The notes below the pieces were generated by a model. It searched no databases. It saw only the letters and a program-made list of their open reading frames with translations, and was not told the DNA's origin. From the NCBI GenBank assembly GCA_022766825.1, contig JALEQE010000009.1, positions 1 to 43,335 on the forward strand: 43,335 nt of DNA, written 5' to 3'. A program made the position numbers and the translations under genes. This stretch comes from Oscillospiraceae bacterium. Lineage in GTDB: Bacteria > Bacillota > Clostridia > Oscillospirales > Ruminococcaceae. Numbering within the stretch: the stretch's first letter is position 1; every line of letters starts with the position of its first letter. Shown piece after piece: positions 13,819 to 22,470 of the stretch.

Positions 13819-14595
13819 TTATTTTGGTGAATGTATTCTGCAAAATCTTTCTATATTCAATGCTTTCCCGCTCTTCTGGTCAATTTCAACGCAAACGCCG
13901 CAAATGTCAACATCACCGCTTGCGTAAACGTGCTTTTTCGGATAGTAGGTGAGGAACTTTTCAATTATTATGTCCTTTTCCACACCCAGAATACTGTTGT
14001 GCGGACCTGTCATTCCGACATCGGTGATATACGCCGTGCCGTCAATTATCTGTTCATCGGCGGTCTGAACGTGGGTGTGCGTACCGAAAACCGCGCTTGC
14101 TTTTCCCGCGAGGAAATATCCCATTGCGCGTTTTTCGCTTGTGGCTTCCGCATGAAAATCCACGATTATAATTTTGGAGTTTATCGTTTTGAGAAGTTCT
14201 TCCGCGCATTTGAACGGATTGTCAACGGGGTTCATAAACGCTGTGCCGATAAGGTTCACAACAGCTACGGAATACGCGCCTAAATCCACTTCGCAAACGC
14301 CTTTTCCGGGAAGATAGTCGCCGAAATTAGCGGGACGGAGCAGCGTGTCAAGCCGTTCGTATTCTTCCTCGATTGAGTGTTTGCGGAACGAATGGTTCCC
14401 CGTGGTGATAACGTTCGCGCCCGCCGAAAAAATCGCCTCTGCCGAACGCGCGTCAATGCCGTTTCCCTCTGCGCTGTTTTCGCCGTTTACTATTGTAAGA
14501 TCCGCGCCATAATCACGCTTTATTTGGGGTAAAACCGCGCTTAACGCTTCACAACCGCCTTTTCCTACGACATCGCCGATAAATATTACTTTCAT
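13819..14595 (-). CDS. ymdB: YmdB-family metallophosphoesterase
   Basis: A 258-aa calcineurin-like phosphodiesterase. YmdB of Bacillus cleaves 2',3'-cyclic nucleotides and influences biofilm and motility choices. Metal-binding motifs are visible: IFIGDVVGKGG, VNGENSAEGNG, TTGNHSF, IVDFHAEATSEK and FGTHTHVQTAD. After GNH the family usually has TWD; here it is SFRKH, a small deviation. The start is ATG 14595, which shares one base with the purA stop codon (TGATG), so translation is coupled to purA. Upstream in-frame starts would lie inside purA and lack a ribosome binding site. The length agrees with the 264-aa Bacillus protein. Confidence 0.93.
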   Translation of the reverse strand: MKVIFIGDVVGKGGCEALSAVLPQIKRDYGADLTIVNGENSAEGNGIDARSAEAIFSAGANVITTGNHSFRKHSIEEEYERLDTLLRPANFGDYLPGKGVCEVDLGAYSVAVVNLIGTAFMNPVDNPFKCAEELLKTINSKIIIVDFHAEATSEKRAMGYFLAGKASAVFGTHTHVQTADEQIIDGTAYITDVGMTGPHNSILGVEKDIIIEKFLTYYPKKHVYASGDVDICGVCVEIDQKSGKALNIERFCRIHSPK

Positions 14596-15878
14596 CAGCG
14601 GAAAATAACTTGGTCGCGTCCCGGACCAACGCCGATTATCGTTATGGGACAGCCGCAAAGCTCTTCAAGGCGCGAAATATATGCCTTGCACTTTTCGGGT
14701 AACTCGTCATAAGTCTTGCATTGTGAAAGGTCGCCGTCGTAACCCTCGATTTCCTCGTAAACGGGCGAGCAGTCAGCCAGCTCTTCCAATGTGACGGGGA
14801 AGTCTTTGAGGATTGTTCCGTCAGACTTTTTGTACGCGGTGCAGACTTTAAGATTACCTATGCCCGCGAGCGTATCGAATTTGTTTATAGCAATTGCGGT
14901 AAGACCGTTCACGCGAACTGCATGGCGCATAATAACTGCGTCAAACCAGCCCGTGCGGCGAGGTCTGCCCGTTGTTACGCCAAATTCGCCGCCGCGGTTG
15001 CGGATAAGGTCGCCGAGTTCGTCGTTAAGCTCCGTCGGGAACGGACCGTTGCCGACGCGCGTTGTGTAGCTCTTGCCCACGCCGATAACCTCGTCAATCA
15101 TTTTCGGACCTACGCCCGTGCCCACGCAAGCTCCGCCCGCAATCGGGTGACTTGAAGTTACGAACGGATATGTTCCGAAATCAATATCGAGCAATGTTGC
15201 CTGCGCGCCCTCGAACAATACGTTCTTGCCTTCTTTGTACATATCAAACGTGATAACTGAGCCGTCAGCAACATATTTAGCGAGTTTTTCGCCGTATGCC
15301 TTGTATTCCTCGTAAATCGCGTCAAGGTCCATAGGCTTGCCGCCATATACTTTTTCGATTATTAGATTTTTCAGTTCGCCCGTATTTTTAACGAGCTTTT
15401 TCAGACATTCGGGGTGAACAAGGTCGTACATACGGATACTGATACGGTCGTCCTTATCCGCATAGCATGGTCCGATACCGCGTCCCGTTGTTCCGACGTT
15501 TATGCCTGTCTGTTTTGCTTTGAACGCCTCCTCGAGCTTATCAAGCTCTCTGTGCCACGGCATTATGATGTCCGCGCGCGCGTCTATACGCAGATTGTCG
15601 CAGGTAACGCCGCGCTTGTTCATTTCTGCGATTTCCTCAAGAAGTACTCCGGGGTCAACGACAACACCGCTTCCGATAAGGCAAATCGTGTCGGGATACA
15701 GTATTCCGGACGGGAGAAGGTGCAGTTTATACACATTTTCACCGTGTACAACCGTATGACCCGCATTGTTTCCTCCGCTTGAACGCACGACAAGATCGGC
15801 TTTCGCCGCCATAATGTCGATGATTTTTCCTTTTCCCTCGTCACCCCACTGGGTTCCGACAATTACACTTGATGACAT
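14595..15878 (-). CDS. purA: Adenylosuccinate synthetase
   Basis: A 427-aa enzyme that condenses IMP and aspartate with GTP to adenylosuccinate, the first committed step to AMP. The sequence shows VGTQWGDEGKGKIID at residues 6-20, SGGNNAGHTVV, the IMP loop QTGINVGTTGRGIGPCY, GAQATLLDIDFGTYPFVTSS and the C-terminal GVGPGRDQVI. Full length, with no irregularity. The ribosome binding site is GAGGAA. It overlaps ymdB by one base and follows the DUF624 gene after 30 bases. Placing purA with L-asparaginase in one run is notable, as asparaginase supplies the aspartate that PurA uses. Confidence 0.98.
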   Translation of the reverse strand: MSSSVIVGTQWGDEGKGKIIDIMAAKADLVVRSSGGNNAGHTVVHGENVYKLHLLPSGILYPDTICLIGSGVVVDPGVLLEEIAEMNKRGVTCDNLRIDARADIIMPWHRELDKLEEAFKAKQTGINVGTTGRGIGPCYADKDDRISIRMYDLVHPECLKKLVKNTGELKNLIIEKVYGGKPMDLDAIYEEYKAYGEKLAKYVADGSVITFDMYKEGKNVLFEGAQATLLDIDFGTYPFVTSSHPIAGGACVGTGVGPKMIDEVIGVGKSYTTRVGNGPFPTELNDELGDLIRNRGGEFGVTTGRPRRTGWFDAVIMRHAVRVNGLTAIAINKFDTLAGIGNLKVCTAYKKSDGTILKDFPVTLEELADCSPVYEEIEGYDGDLSQCKTYDELPEKCKAYISRLEELCGCPITIIGVGPGRDQVIFR

Positions 15879-15908
15879 ATTATATTCCTCATTTCTAAGA
15901 AAAGTCTT

Positions 15909-16730
15909 TTATTTGATTACTTTTCCGTGTTTTTTCTTTTCTTTTTTCAGATGTATCGGTTGTTCCTTGCCGCCCTGATCCTCGAATACCGCGTCTTCAC
16001 TCTCCAGTTCCCAATCGGGAATTTCGGGATTGCGTTCGCCGCTCCGTTCATAGTAGGGATTTATCAGGTGCTTTTGTATCGCGGGATAGCAGCAGAATAC
16101 CGACAGGAACACCAGCCAAGCGCCCGGAATTATCGGGAGCAGGAACACCATGGGAAACGTGAAAAACAGGAAAAGCGCAACAAAACCCAGTGTCAGCGCG
16201 AGAACAATAAGTTCCGCAGGAAGATTTACAAAAACAAGTATCACCGAGTTTTTAATTATACTTCCCAACGGTAAATTCAAAGCCACTATCTGCGGGTAGA
16301 TATAGAAATTCATCATCAGAAAAAGCACCATAACCGCGATTGATAACGTATACATTATCTTCATAGTTGTATCAATGTTGGTTCGGTTTGAAAATTGAAT
16401 AACCATTATCACGGTTAGAGCAACTGCCGCAACATCCAGTATTCCGATAAAGACCGATTGCTTGAAGTTCTTTTTGAAATACTGCACGAAATCGTGCCAT
16501 ATAAACTGCGGACGTTCAAGGTAGATATTCCTCATCATTGCGGTGAGAGCCGCTGTTGCAGGTCCTATTGTCACAACAGGCAGGCAGAACAGCACATAAA
16601 TCAGATTGAGCTTCAAAAGCACTCCGAAATGACTGAAAAACAACTCCCAGAAACGGAAAAACGGTTTTTTCTTCGGTCCGTTTTTGGCAACACCCTTGCC
16701 GGACACATTATTGCTATAAAATAATCCCAT
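15909..16730 (-). CDS. YesL-like DUF624 integral membrane protein
   Basis: A 273-aa membrane protein with five or six predicted spans. The N-terminal region has FFSHFGVLLKLNLIYVLFCL followed by PVVTIGPATAALTAMMRNI, the hallmark of the DUF624/YesL family. Its function is unknown; relatives often sit near carbohydrate transporters. The C-terminus is a long hydrophilic, charged cytosolic tail ending KKEKKKHGKVIK. It follows the 35-aa membrane peptide gene and precedes purA, so it shares their promoter at 16905-16933. A GGAG site lies before the ATG. Confidence 0.88.
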   Translation of the reverse strand: MGLFYSNNVSGKGVAKNGPKKKPFFRFWELFFSHFGVLLKLNLIYVLFCLPVVTIGPATAALTAMMRNIYLERPQFIWHDFVQYFKKNFKQSVFIGILDVAAVALTVIMVIQFSNRTNIDTTMKIMYTLSIAVMVLFLMMNFYIYPQIVALNLPLGSIIKNSVILVFVNLPAELIVLALTLGFVALFLFFTFPMVFLLPIIPGAWLVFLSVFCCYPAIQKHLINPYYERSGERNPEIPDWELESEDAVFEDQGGKEQPIHLKKEKKKHGKVIK

Positions 16731-16752
16731 ATATTAAACTCCAGACAGATTT

Positions 16753-16860
16753 TTACCACATCATCGGGTGAAAAATAACGCCCAGAATCATCAATATTGC
16801 CAGAATCAGTGCCACAATTTTGCAAACCTTAATAACTTTAGCGCGTTTTTTTTCGTCCAC
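16753..16860 (-). CDS. 35-aa single-pass membrane peptide
   Basis: A very short gene starting with GTG at 16860, with an AGAAAGG site 9 bases upstream and an excellent promoter just before it. The predicted peptide has a charged start (DEKKRAKVIKVCK), a 19-residue hydrophobic span and ends HPMMW. An alternative ATG frame from 16869 would stop after about 20 codons and has no membrane pattern, so the GTG frame is preferred. It is the first gene of the transcript that continues into the DUF624 gene 22 bases later. No known family can be assigned; it could be a small accessory subunit of its neighbour. Confidence 0.5.
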   Translation of the reverse strand: MDEKKRAKVIKVCKIVALILAILMILGVIFHPMMW

Positions 16861-16904
16861 GTTATCATACCTTTCTGCGATTGATTAGAAAGCCACCCCG
16901 TTAC

Positions 16905-16933
16905 ATTATACATCAAAGTGCGCCTTCTGTCAA
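16905..16933 (-). promoter_or_regulatory. Consensus sigma-A promoter of the DUF624-purA run
   Basis: On the minus strand TTGACA (16928-16933) and TATAAT (16905-16910) are separated by 17 bases, a perfect consensus. Transcription would begin near 16898, 38 bases before the small peptide gene. Confidence 0.85.
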
Positions 16934-16975
16934 GTGTTTTGTTGCGGAAGTTCGCAGGCACCGTTTGGTGTTGCA

Positions 16976-19549
16976 TTAAAGCTCCTTGATTCCGTTCGAG
17001 CATACTGCGTTTATTTTACCGTTGTTGCTGAACGCGGCTGTAAATCCGGTTTTGTCATCAAAAACCGAAACGGTTTTCGGCTGTTCGCCGTCTGCGAAAA
17101 CGACATATTCGGAAATTACCGAAACTCCGTCGAAATAGCTGTAAGCCGCGCCGCTTTTCGCGCCGTCTATCGTTACGGCTCTCGGATCGCCGAATTTAAT
17201 ACTTTCGGGCTGAGCCCCGGTTAATTCCTTTTTAAACTCGCTTACTTTCACGGAAATACCGTTTTCAAGATTGAAACGTGTAATGCTGATAGTGTTATCG
17301 GTGATTTCGTAAGTCAACGCGGAATTTCCTGAGGTAACGCCATTCGCGTGACTGAGCGACATAGGCACCGGCTGTTTGAAATCGGAACAATCAATTCTCA
17401 GGACGCCGCCTTCATCGCCGTCTATCGACAAAATGTTTTTGTCGAACCACATTCCTTTGATTTTATCGGGTATTCCTGTCAGGATTGAGTTCAGTTCCGA
17501 GTTTTTGTCCAGCAGTCTAACGTTGTTCCCGCTGTTTCCGCTTTCTTCAATTACCGCGCAGCCGCTGTTATTGAATGCCGCAAATGATAATTTGTCGGTT
17601 GCTTTCGCGGTGAGCTTTTCCCCGTTTGTGTTGATGATCAGACCTTTTTCGCCGGTTACGGCAAATCGCCCGTCAGCCGACGCCGCAATGGGATCTCCTA
17701 TGACGGCGCAAGCGGTTTTCAATTCTCCGCTTTCGGCTGAATATCCCGCGGATACACCGTAGGAATAACCGTTTGTATCGCTGATTATAATGTTCTGCGC
17801 GGAAATCGGTTTTGGATCATTCGTTCCCACTTTTGGCAGATACACATCTTCATCGTTTAAATTGAATGTGTGGCTGAATATCGGCGTGTAAACAGTTCCA
17901 AGTCTGATTTCACCATCGGACAGCGAATAATCGGTAAGAATACCGTCCTGGCAAACCGTATATTCTTCTATGCCGTCGGATATTTTCATAAATCCGGATT
18001 GTTCTCCGCTGAAAAGAGCATAAAGTTTTCCATTATCATCAAAAGCCGCGACAAAGTGTGATTTTTCGGGTGGTATCAAATCCTTGAGAGTTGTCGCTGT
18101 GCCGTTTTCAATAATATTTGCCGAGATAGCCTCTTCGGTTACGGAATAAAAGCTGTTTCCTATCGTAAAGCTTCCCAGACTTTTGCTGTCATCATCGCCG
18201 CCTATCAGCAGATCTCCGAATATCGTAAAGTCATCGGCGTTGATTCCGTTATCTGCAGTCCCGCCGGGAGTTGATTCGGCATAAGCGTAGTATATCTTAT
18301 TGAAAATTTCGGAGTTGTCGGCAGCATAATGAAGCGTTTTCGCATCATTTCCGCCGAAATACTGACCGACAAGAACGCTTGCTCCGACTAGTACCGCCGC
18401 ACCGATTGCCGAACCGATAATCGCGCCCTTGAAATATCCAGTATGGGGTTTGTCGTCATTGACGTCATTCTCGGTTTTTTCTTCGTTTTCCGCGTTGTCG
18501 TTCTGCTCGTCACGCTCATCATACTTTTGCGGTTCGGTGTTGACGTTCTCTTCGTTTTCCGTGTCCTGTTCGGACTGTGCATCTTCTGTTCCTTCTGTTT
18601 CGGATTTGTTGTTTGAATTTTCCGCCAGCTTTTCAAAATTACGGCGAAGAACTTCCTCGTCGATTTCTATCAGTGATGTCGTGTCAACGATACCGTCGGA
18701 TTCGTTCTTGTCAGAATTGTTTGTTTCGTCCCCGGAATCCGCGTCGCCGTCGTTTTTAACCGTATCTTCGGACGCGCTGTTGTCTGATTCGGTTGAGACT
18801 GCGGCGATGTCCTTGTTTTTTTCGCTTTTTATCTTATCAAAAGCTTCTGCGAACGATAGCTCTGCTGTTTCCTCGTCGTTATCGTTATTATCATCATTTT
18901 CACCGTAGTCAAAATAAAAGTTTTCTTCATCATCAGTCAAATCGTCGGAATCCGTATTATCTTCGCTGTCATTTTGAGAAGTGCTTGTACCCATTTTGTC
19001 GCTTATTTTGTCGAAAATTGCAGTAAACGACATTTCCTGCATATCTTCATCGTAATCGTCATACTCATCGATAGCAACATTTTCAACAGTATTGTCAGTC
19101 GTTTCTTCGGATTGTTCATCGGGAGTTTTCTGCGTTTCTTCGGCGTAATTTTCGGATTCCTGTTCAATTTCACGGGATATTATCTCCGACTTTTCAAGCC
19201 GCATTGTAAGAGTGCGTTCCCACACCTGACGCGCCACAAGCATCATTCTTGTGTAATCTTCCGATGTGAGTTCGGAATTATCCAACGTCAATATAAGTCC
19301 CTGCAAATTCATCGCGGGATTTTGTCTTATCTTTTCGACAACGCTTTCGGGCGCGCCGCAGCCTTCCAACAGATTAAGGAAGTCCGCGCTTCCTATACCG
19401 AGCGCGCGAAGTCTTGTTAAAAACGTGAAAGCATCGAGCTTTGGCGGCTCGGCGTCCTCGTCAATAAGACAATTTATTATATTCTGCGGAACAACTTCTT
19501 CGGGAACCACCTTTTCCCGCATTTTGTCGCGCATTTCATCAATCGTCAT
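16976..19549 (-). CDS. Large bitopic membrane protein with propeller-like ectodomain
   Basis: An 857-aa protein that I cannot assign to a named family. Residues 1-115 are a helical cytosolic domain. Residues 115-365 are extremely acidic and low complexity (Asp, Glu, Asn, Ser). One membrane span follows at about 372-397 (alternating Gly/Ala/Val), then a roughly 460-residue outer domain with repeated beta-hairpin units such as SFAAFNNSGCAVIEE and KLYALFSGEQSGFMKI, suggesting a beta-propeller. The gene sits 47 bases after a divergent ECF-type sigma gene in the same direction. Inside-helical, one-TM, outside-sensor is the layout of membrane-bound anti-sigma factors, so it may hold that sigma factor at the membrane; no ZAS or RsgI domain was seen. 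I chose ATG 19549, as GGGGTGA is too close to the TTG at 19552. Confidence 0.7.
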   Translation of the reverse strand: MTIDEMRDKMREKVVPEEVVPQNIINCLIDEDAEPPKLDAFTFLTRLRALGIGSADFLNLLEGCGAPESVVEKIRQNPAMNLQGLILTLDNSELTSEDYTRMMLVARQVWERTLTMRLEKSEIISREIEQESENYAEETQKTPDEQSEETTDNTVENVAIDEYDDYDEDMQEMSFTAIFDKISDKMGTSTSQNDSEDNTDSDDLTDDEENFYFDYGENDDNNDNDEETAELSFAEAFDKIKSEKNKDIAAVSTESDNSASEDTVKNDGDADSGDETNNSDKNESDGIVDTTSLIEIDEEVLRRNFEKLAENSNNKSETEGTEDAQSEQDTENEENVNTEPQKYDERDEQNDNAENEEKTENDVNDDKPHTGYFKGAIIGSAIGAAVLVGASVLVGQYFGGNDAKTLHYAADNSEIFNKIYYAYAESTPGGTADNGINADDFTIFGDLLIGGDDDSKSLGSFTIGNSFYSVTEEAISANIIENGTATTLKDLIPPEKSHFVAAFDDNGKLYALFSGEQSGFMKISDGIEEYTVCQDGILTDYSLSDGEIRLGTVYTPIFSHTFNLNDEDVYLPKVGTNDPKPISAQNIIISDTNGYSYGVSAGYSAESGELKTACAVIGDPIAASADGRFAVTGEKGLIINTNGEKLTAKATDKLSFAAFNNSGCAVIEESGNSGNNVRLLDKNSELNSILTGIPDKIKGMWFDKNILSIDGDEGGVLRIDCSDFKQPVPMSLSHANGVTSGNSALTYEITDNTISITRFNLENGISVKVSEFKKELTGAQPESIKFGDPRAVTIDGAKSGAAYSYFDGVSVISEYVVFADGEQPKTVSVFDDKTGFTAAFSNNGKINAVCSNGIKEL

Positions 19550-19599
19550 CAAGTCACCCCATTTGGATAAATGTTATTATGTCTGCTAAAATCAATATT

Positions 19600-20061
19600 T
19601 TATTTCAAGGACGGCAAAGCGTTTGAAAGCCGCTTTTTTACGCTACCTTTCATCATTCCCGTATATGCCGCAATAACCGTCGCGTCAAGCCGTCCGGCAA
19701 TATGCAACACAGCGCAGATCCTGTCCGTGCCGTCAAGAGTGAACAGTTTATGCTTTAGTTCGGGTTGGTCGCTGTCAAGCGTCAAATCATCGCCGTATTC
19801 TTTTAAGCGCATTTTGATACGCGCGCACAGCGTTTTCATCATAAACACTTCAAACGCCTCTTCGGTGTGCAATCTGCCGATAGCGTTGAAACCGTCCCGT
19901 GCCGCGCCTATTACAGCTTCGACTGCGTCCTTGTCGTCCGCCAAAGTGTAAAAGGCGATATAGTACATTTCGCGGTATATCATTTCGTATAACTTTGAAA
20001 ACGCTTTCGCGTCGCCGTCTGCGGCTCTTGTACTTAAATCCTTGTAGTATTCTTTATCCAT
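19600..20061 (-). CDS. Divergent ECF-type sigma-70 family protein
   Basis: A 153-aa protein with two sigma-like parts. Residues 7-85 resemble region 2 (DGDAKAFSKLYEMIYREMYY, then a variable acidic stretch and a long helix with MMKTLCARIKMRLKEY). Residues 105-153 resemble region 4, where AAYTGMMKGSVKKRLSNALP fits the helix-turn-helix that reads the -35 box. The match is weaker than in ordinary ECF sigma factors, notably in the -10 recognition segment. It lies 28 bases after aspS and immediately before the large membrane protein, a typical sigma/anti-sigma order. A GGGG site precedes the ATG. It could instead be a non-sigma relative that keeps only the fold. Confidence 0.65.
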   Translation of the reverse strand: MDKEYYKDLSTRAADGDAKAFSKLYEMIYREMYYIAFYTLADDKDAVEAVIGAARDGFNAIGRLHTEEAFEVFMMKTLCARIKMRLKEYGDDLTLDSDQPELKHKLFTLDGTDRICAVLHIAGRLDATVIAAYTGMMKGSVKKRLSNALPSLK

Positions 20062-20089
20062 AATTTTCCCCTAAGAATTGATTTTGAGG

Positions 20090-21862
20090 TTAATCTTCTG
20101 CTTTAACAATTTTAATTCCGAGTTCGTCAAGCTGTTCTTCCGATACGGTCGAGGGTGCCTCGCTCATAAGCTCGGAGGCGTTCTGAACCTTCGGGAAAGC
20201 GATTACGTCACGCAGACTGTCACAGCCGCACATCAGCATTGAAAGTCTGTCAAGACCGATACCCGCGCCGCCGTGAGGAGGAGCGGCATATTTGTAAGCG
20301 TCAACGAGGAAACCAAATTTCGCGGAAATTTCCTCGTCCGTCATACCGAGCATTTCAAACATATGCTGCTGCAATTCGGGGTCGTTGATGCGCATAGAAC
20401 CCGAAAGCAATTCAACGCCGTTCAGAACAAGGTCATAGCACTTCGCGCGAACTTTTTCCTTGTCGTTGTCGAGATACTTGATGTGTTCGTCAAGCGGCAT
20501 TGTGAACGGGTGGTGCATAGCAACCCATTCGTTGTGTTCATCATCGTATTCAAAGAACGGAAATTCCGTAATCCATACAAAGTTCCAACCCTCGGGGATA
20601 ATGTCGAGATGTTTCGCGACTTTCAGACGGAGCGCGCCCAAAGTCGGGAGCGTAACCTTGTCCTTGTCCGCAACGATAAGCACAACATCGCCTTTTCCCG
20701 TGCCGAGAGCGCCGAGTATTTTTTCGAGTTCGCCCTCTTTCATAAACTTCGCGAAAGAGCAGTTCGGGGTATCTTCAACCCAACGAACATAAGCAAGTCC
20801 CTTTGCGCCTATTCCCTTTGCATATTCGGTCAGCTTGTCTATTTCCTTGCGCGTGAGAGTTGACGCGGCATTCTTCGCGACAATCGCGCGAACCGAACCG
20901 CCGTTTTCGATTGCGCTCTTGAATACGACAAAGTCCGTATCTTTAACGATATCGGAAATGTTCTGAATTTCCATTCCGAAACGTGTGTCAGGCTTGTCCG
21001 AACCGTAGCGGCTCATCGCATCGTCATAAGTAAGACGGGGCAGGGGCGTGGGAATGTCAACGTTCAGAATTTCCTTGTACAGACGTTTTACAAAGCCTTC
21101 GAGCATTTCAAGAATATCATCTGTATCAACGAATGACATTTCAAGGTCGATCTGAGTAAATTCGGGCTGCCTGTCAGCTCTCAGATCCTCGTCACGGAAA
21201 CAGCGAGCCAACTGAATATATCTATCAAAACCCGAAATCATAAGCAGCTGCTTGTACATCTGCGGCGACTGCGGCAGAGCGTAAAACTTGCCGTTGTGTA
21301 TTCTTGACGGCACAAGATAATCGCGCGCGCCTTCGGGCGTTGATTTCATCATCATAGGTGTTTCGATTTCGAGGAAACCGTTTTCATAGAAATATTCGCG
21401 CGCAACTCTCGCGATATTGTGGCGCATTATGATGTTGCGCTGTAAGGGTTCGCGGCGCAGATCGAGGTAACGGTATTTCAGACGGAGTTCCTCGTTTGTC
21501 TTGCTGTCGGAAACTATCTCAAAAGGCGGGGTCTGCGCTTTTGTGAGTATGCGCAAATCGTTTACGACTATTTCGAGGTTTCCCGTTTTGATGTCGTTGT
21601 TTACGCTTTCGCGCGCTCTTACTTCGCCCTTTGCCACGAGAACATCTTCACTGCGGACGGTTTTCACTTTCTCAAAAAGCGATTTTTCGGTGTTTTCGTC
21701 AAACACAAGCTGAACGATACCGCTTCTGTCGCGCAAATCGATAAATACTATTCCGCCCTTGTTGCGGACGCGCGCCGCCCAACCGCATACGGTTGCCTCT
21801 TTCATATCCAAAGTTACTTCGCCGCAGTAACAAGTTCTTTTAAGTCCCTGCATATTATCCAT
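20090..21862 (-). CDS. aspS: Aspartyl-tRNA synthetase (bacterial type)
   Basis: A 590-aa class II synthetase that charges tRNA with aspartate. An OB-fold anticodon-binding domain spans about 1-110 (VCGWAARVRNKGGIVFIDLR). The catalytic core has motif 2 FRDEDLRADRQPEFTQID and motif 3 PPHGGAGIGLDRL near the C-terminus. The long GAD insertion between them makes it the bacterial type rather than the short archaeal type. I chose ATG 21862, since AGAGGT lies about 9 bases upstream; the ATG at 21886 has no such site. A sigma-A promoter at 21927-21955 leaves a leader of only about 58 bases, too short for a T-box. The two genes downstream (sigma-like and membrane protein) may be read from the same promoter. 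Confidence 0.97.
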   Translation of the reverse strand: MDNMQGLKRTCYCGEVTLDMKEATVCGWAARVRNKGGIVFIDLRDRSGIVQLVFDENTEKSLFEKVKTVRSEDVLVAKGEVRARESVNNDIKTGNLEIVVNDLRILTKAQTPPFEIVSDSKTNEELRLKYRYLDLRREPLQRNIIMRHNIARVAREYFYENGFLEIETPMMMKSTPEGARDYLVPSRIHNGKFYALPQSPQMYKQLLMISGFDRYIQLARCFRDEDLRADRQPEFTQIDLEMSFVDTDDILEMLEGFVKRLYKEILNVDIPTPLPRLTYDDAMSRYGSDKPDTRFGMEIQNISDIVKDTDFVVFKSAIENGGSVRAIVAKNAASTLTRKEIDKLTEYAKGIGAKGLAYVRWVEDTPNCSFAKFMKEGELEKILGALGTGKGDVVLIVADKDKVTLPTLGALRLKVAKHLDIIPEGWNFVWITEFPFFEYDDEHNEWVAMHHPFTMPLDEHIKYLDNDKEKVRAKCYDLVLNGVELLSGSMRINDPELQQHMFEMLGMTDEEISAKFGFLVDAYKYAAPPHGGAGIGLDRLSMLMCGCDSLRDVIAFPKVQNASELMSEAPSTVSEEQLDELGIKIVKAED

Positions 21863-21926
21863 TTTATAGTTACCTCTTTTTTTCATATTTCGGCTTTTTC
21901 AGCACAATATTTTAACATACACCATC

Positions 21927-21955
21927 ATTATATCATTATTTTCCCTTTTTTTCAA
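21927..21955 (-). promoter_or_regulatory. Sigma-A promoter of aspS
   Basis: On the minus strand TTGAAA (21950-21955) and TATAAT (21927-21932) are separated by 17 bases. The -35 box is followed by an A-rich run. Confidence 0.75.
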
Positions 21956-22026
21956 GTATTGAAAGGAAAAAAATATTTTTTCAGCAACCGGAATTACGAA
22001 TACAGAATGTGCGTGGCGAAACTTTA

Positions 22027-22368
22027 AGGTAACACCGCACAATTAACGGCTAACGCCTTTGCTCAGACGACGTTGCCGTCGTCTCGCGCTTTGCTAGCAT
22101 ATTTTCCGTCATAGCGTTTTGCGCGAAGCGCATAATGCGTGTACAAATTTCGTTTGATGGGCGTGTCTCCCCCTGCTTGGGGAGGTGGCACGCAGTGCCA
22201 GAGGGGCTGACCGACAGAACAGCCCACCTGCACTCAATTTGTACAATCTGCCGCCGACACGAAGTCGGAAGGCGTTCGCCCAAGCGGCACAGGACGTGCC
22301 GCACAAAAGGCGAACGCACTATAAATCTGACGTCGCAATCGCACGACAATAATTATGCGGTGTAGCCT
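22027..22368. mobile_element. MITE-like palindromic element, 342 bp
   Basis: The ends 22027-22045 and 22350-22368 are 19-base terminal inverted repeats with 16 matches (core ACACCGCA-AATTA). No credible gene lies inside. The interior contains several secondary palindromes: AGACGACG/CGTCGTCT near 22056, TGTACAAATT near 22141 paired with AATTTGTACA near 22236, and GGCAC/GTGCC near 22186. It fills the gap between the aspS promoter and the fliB promoter. I saw no clear target-site duplication, so mobility is inferred from the architecture only. Confidence 0.6.
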
Positions 22369-22383
22369 AAACAAATAACACCA

Positions 22384-22416
22384 AAAGCCGACTTCGCAGT
22401 TTCGCGGGGTCGGCTT
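22384..22416. terminator. GC-rich hairpin before the fliB promoter
   Basis: AAGCCGAC and GTCGGCTT pair around a 17-base loop, with T-rich sequence after the stem on the minus strand. It overlaps the first bases of the fliB -35 box. It may insulate fliB from transcription of the MITE-like element. Confidence 0.45.
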
Positions 22417-22443
22417 GACATTTTACGGTAAAAATGGTATAAT
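22415..22443 (+). promoter_or_regulatory. Consensus sigma-A promoter of fliB
   Basis: TTGACA at 22415-22420 and TATAAT at 22438-22443 with a 17-base spacer, 27 bases before the fliB start. The methylase gene is thus read from a housekeeping promoter, unlike the sigma-28-driven flagellin. Confidence 0.85.
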
Positions 22444-22470
22444 AAACACAGTAAATTTTCGGAGGATATT

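Noticed and set aside
15879-15908. A purine riboswitch or PurR box before purA
   Set aside because: The gap to the upstream gene is only 30 bases and holds just the ribosome binding site.
21863-21926. A T-box riboswitch before aspS
   Set aside because: The promoter leaves a leader of only about 58 bases, with no room for the stem I and antiterminator.
22050-22349. Open frames of 65-99 codons inside the MITE-like element
   Set aside because: They overlap palindromes, lack ribosome binding sites and have low-complexity Arg/Cys-rich products.
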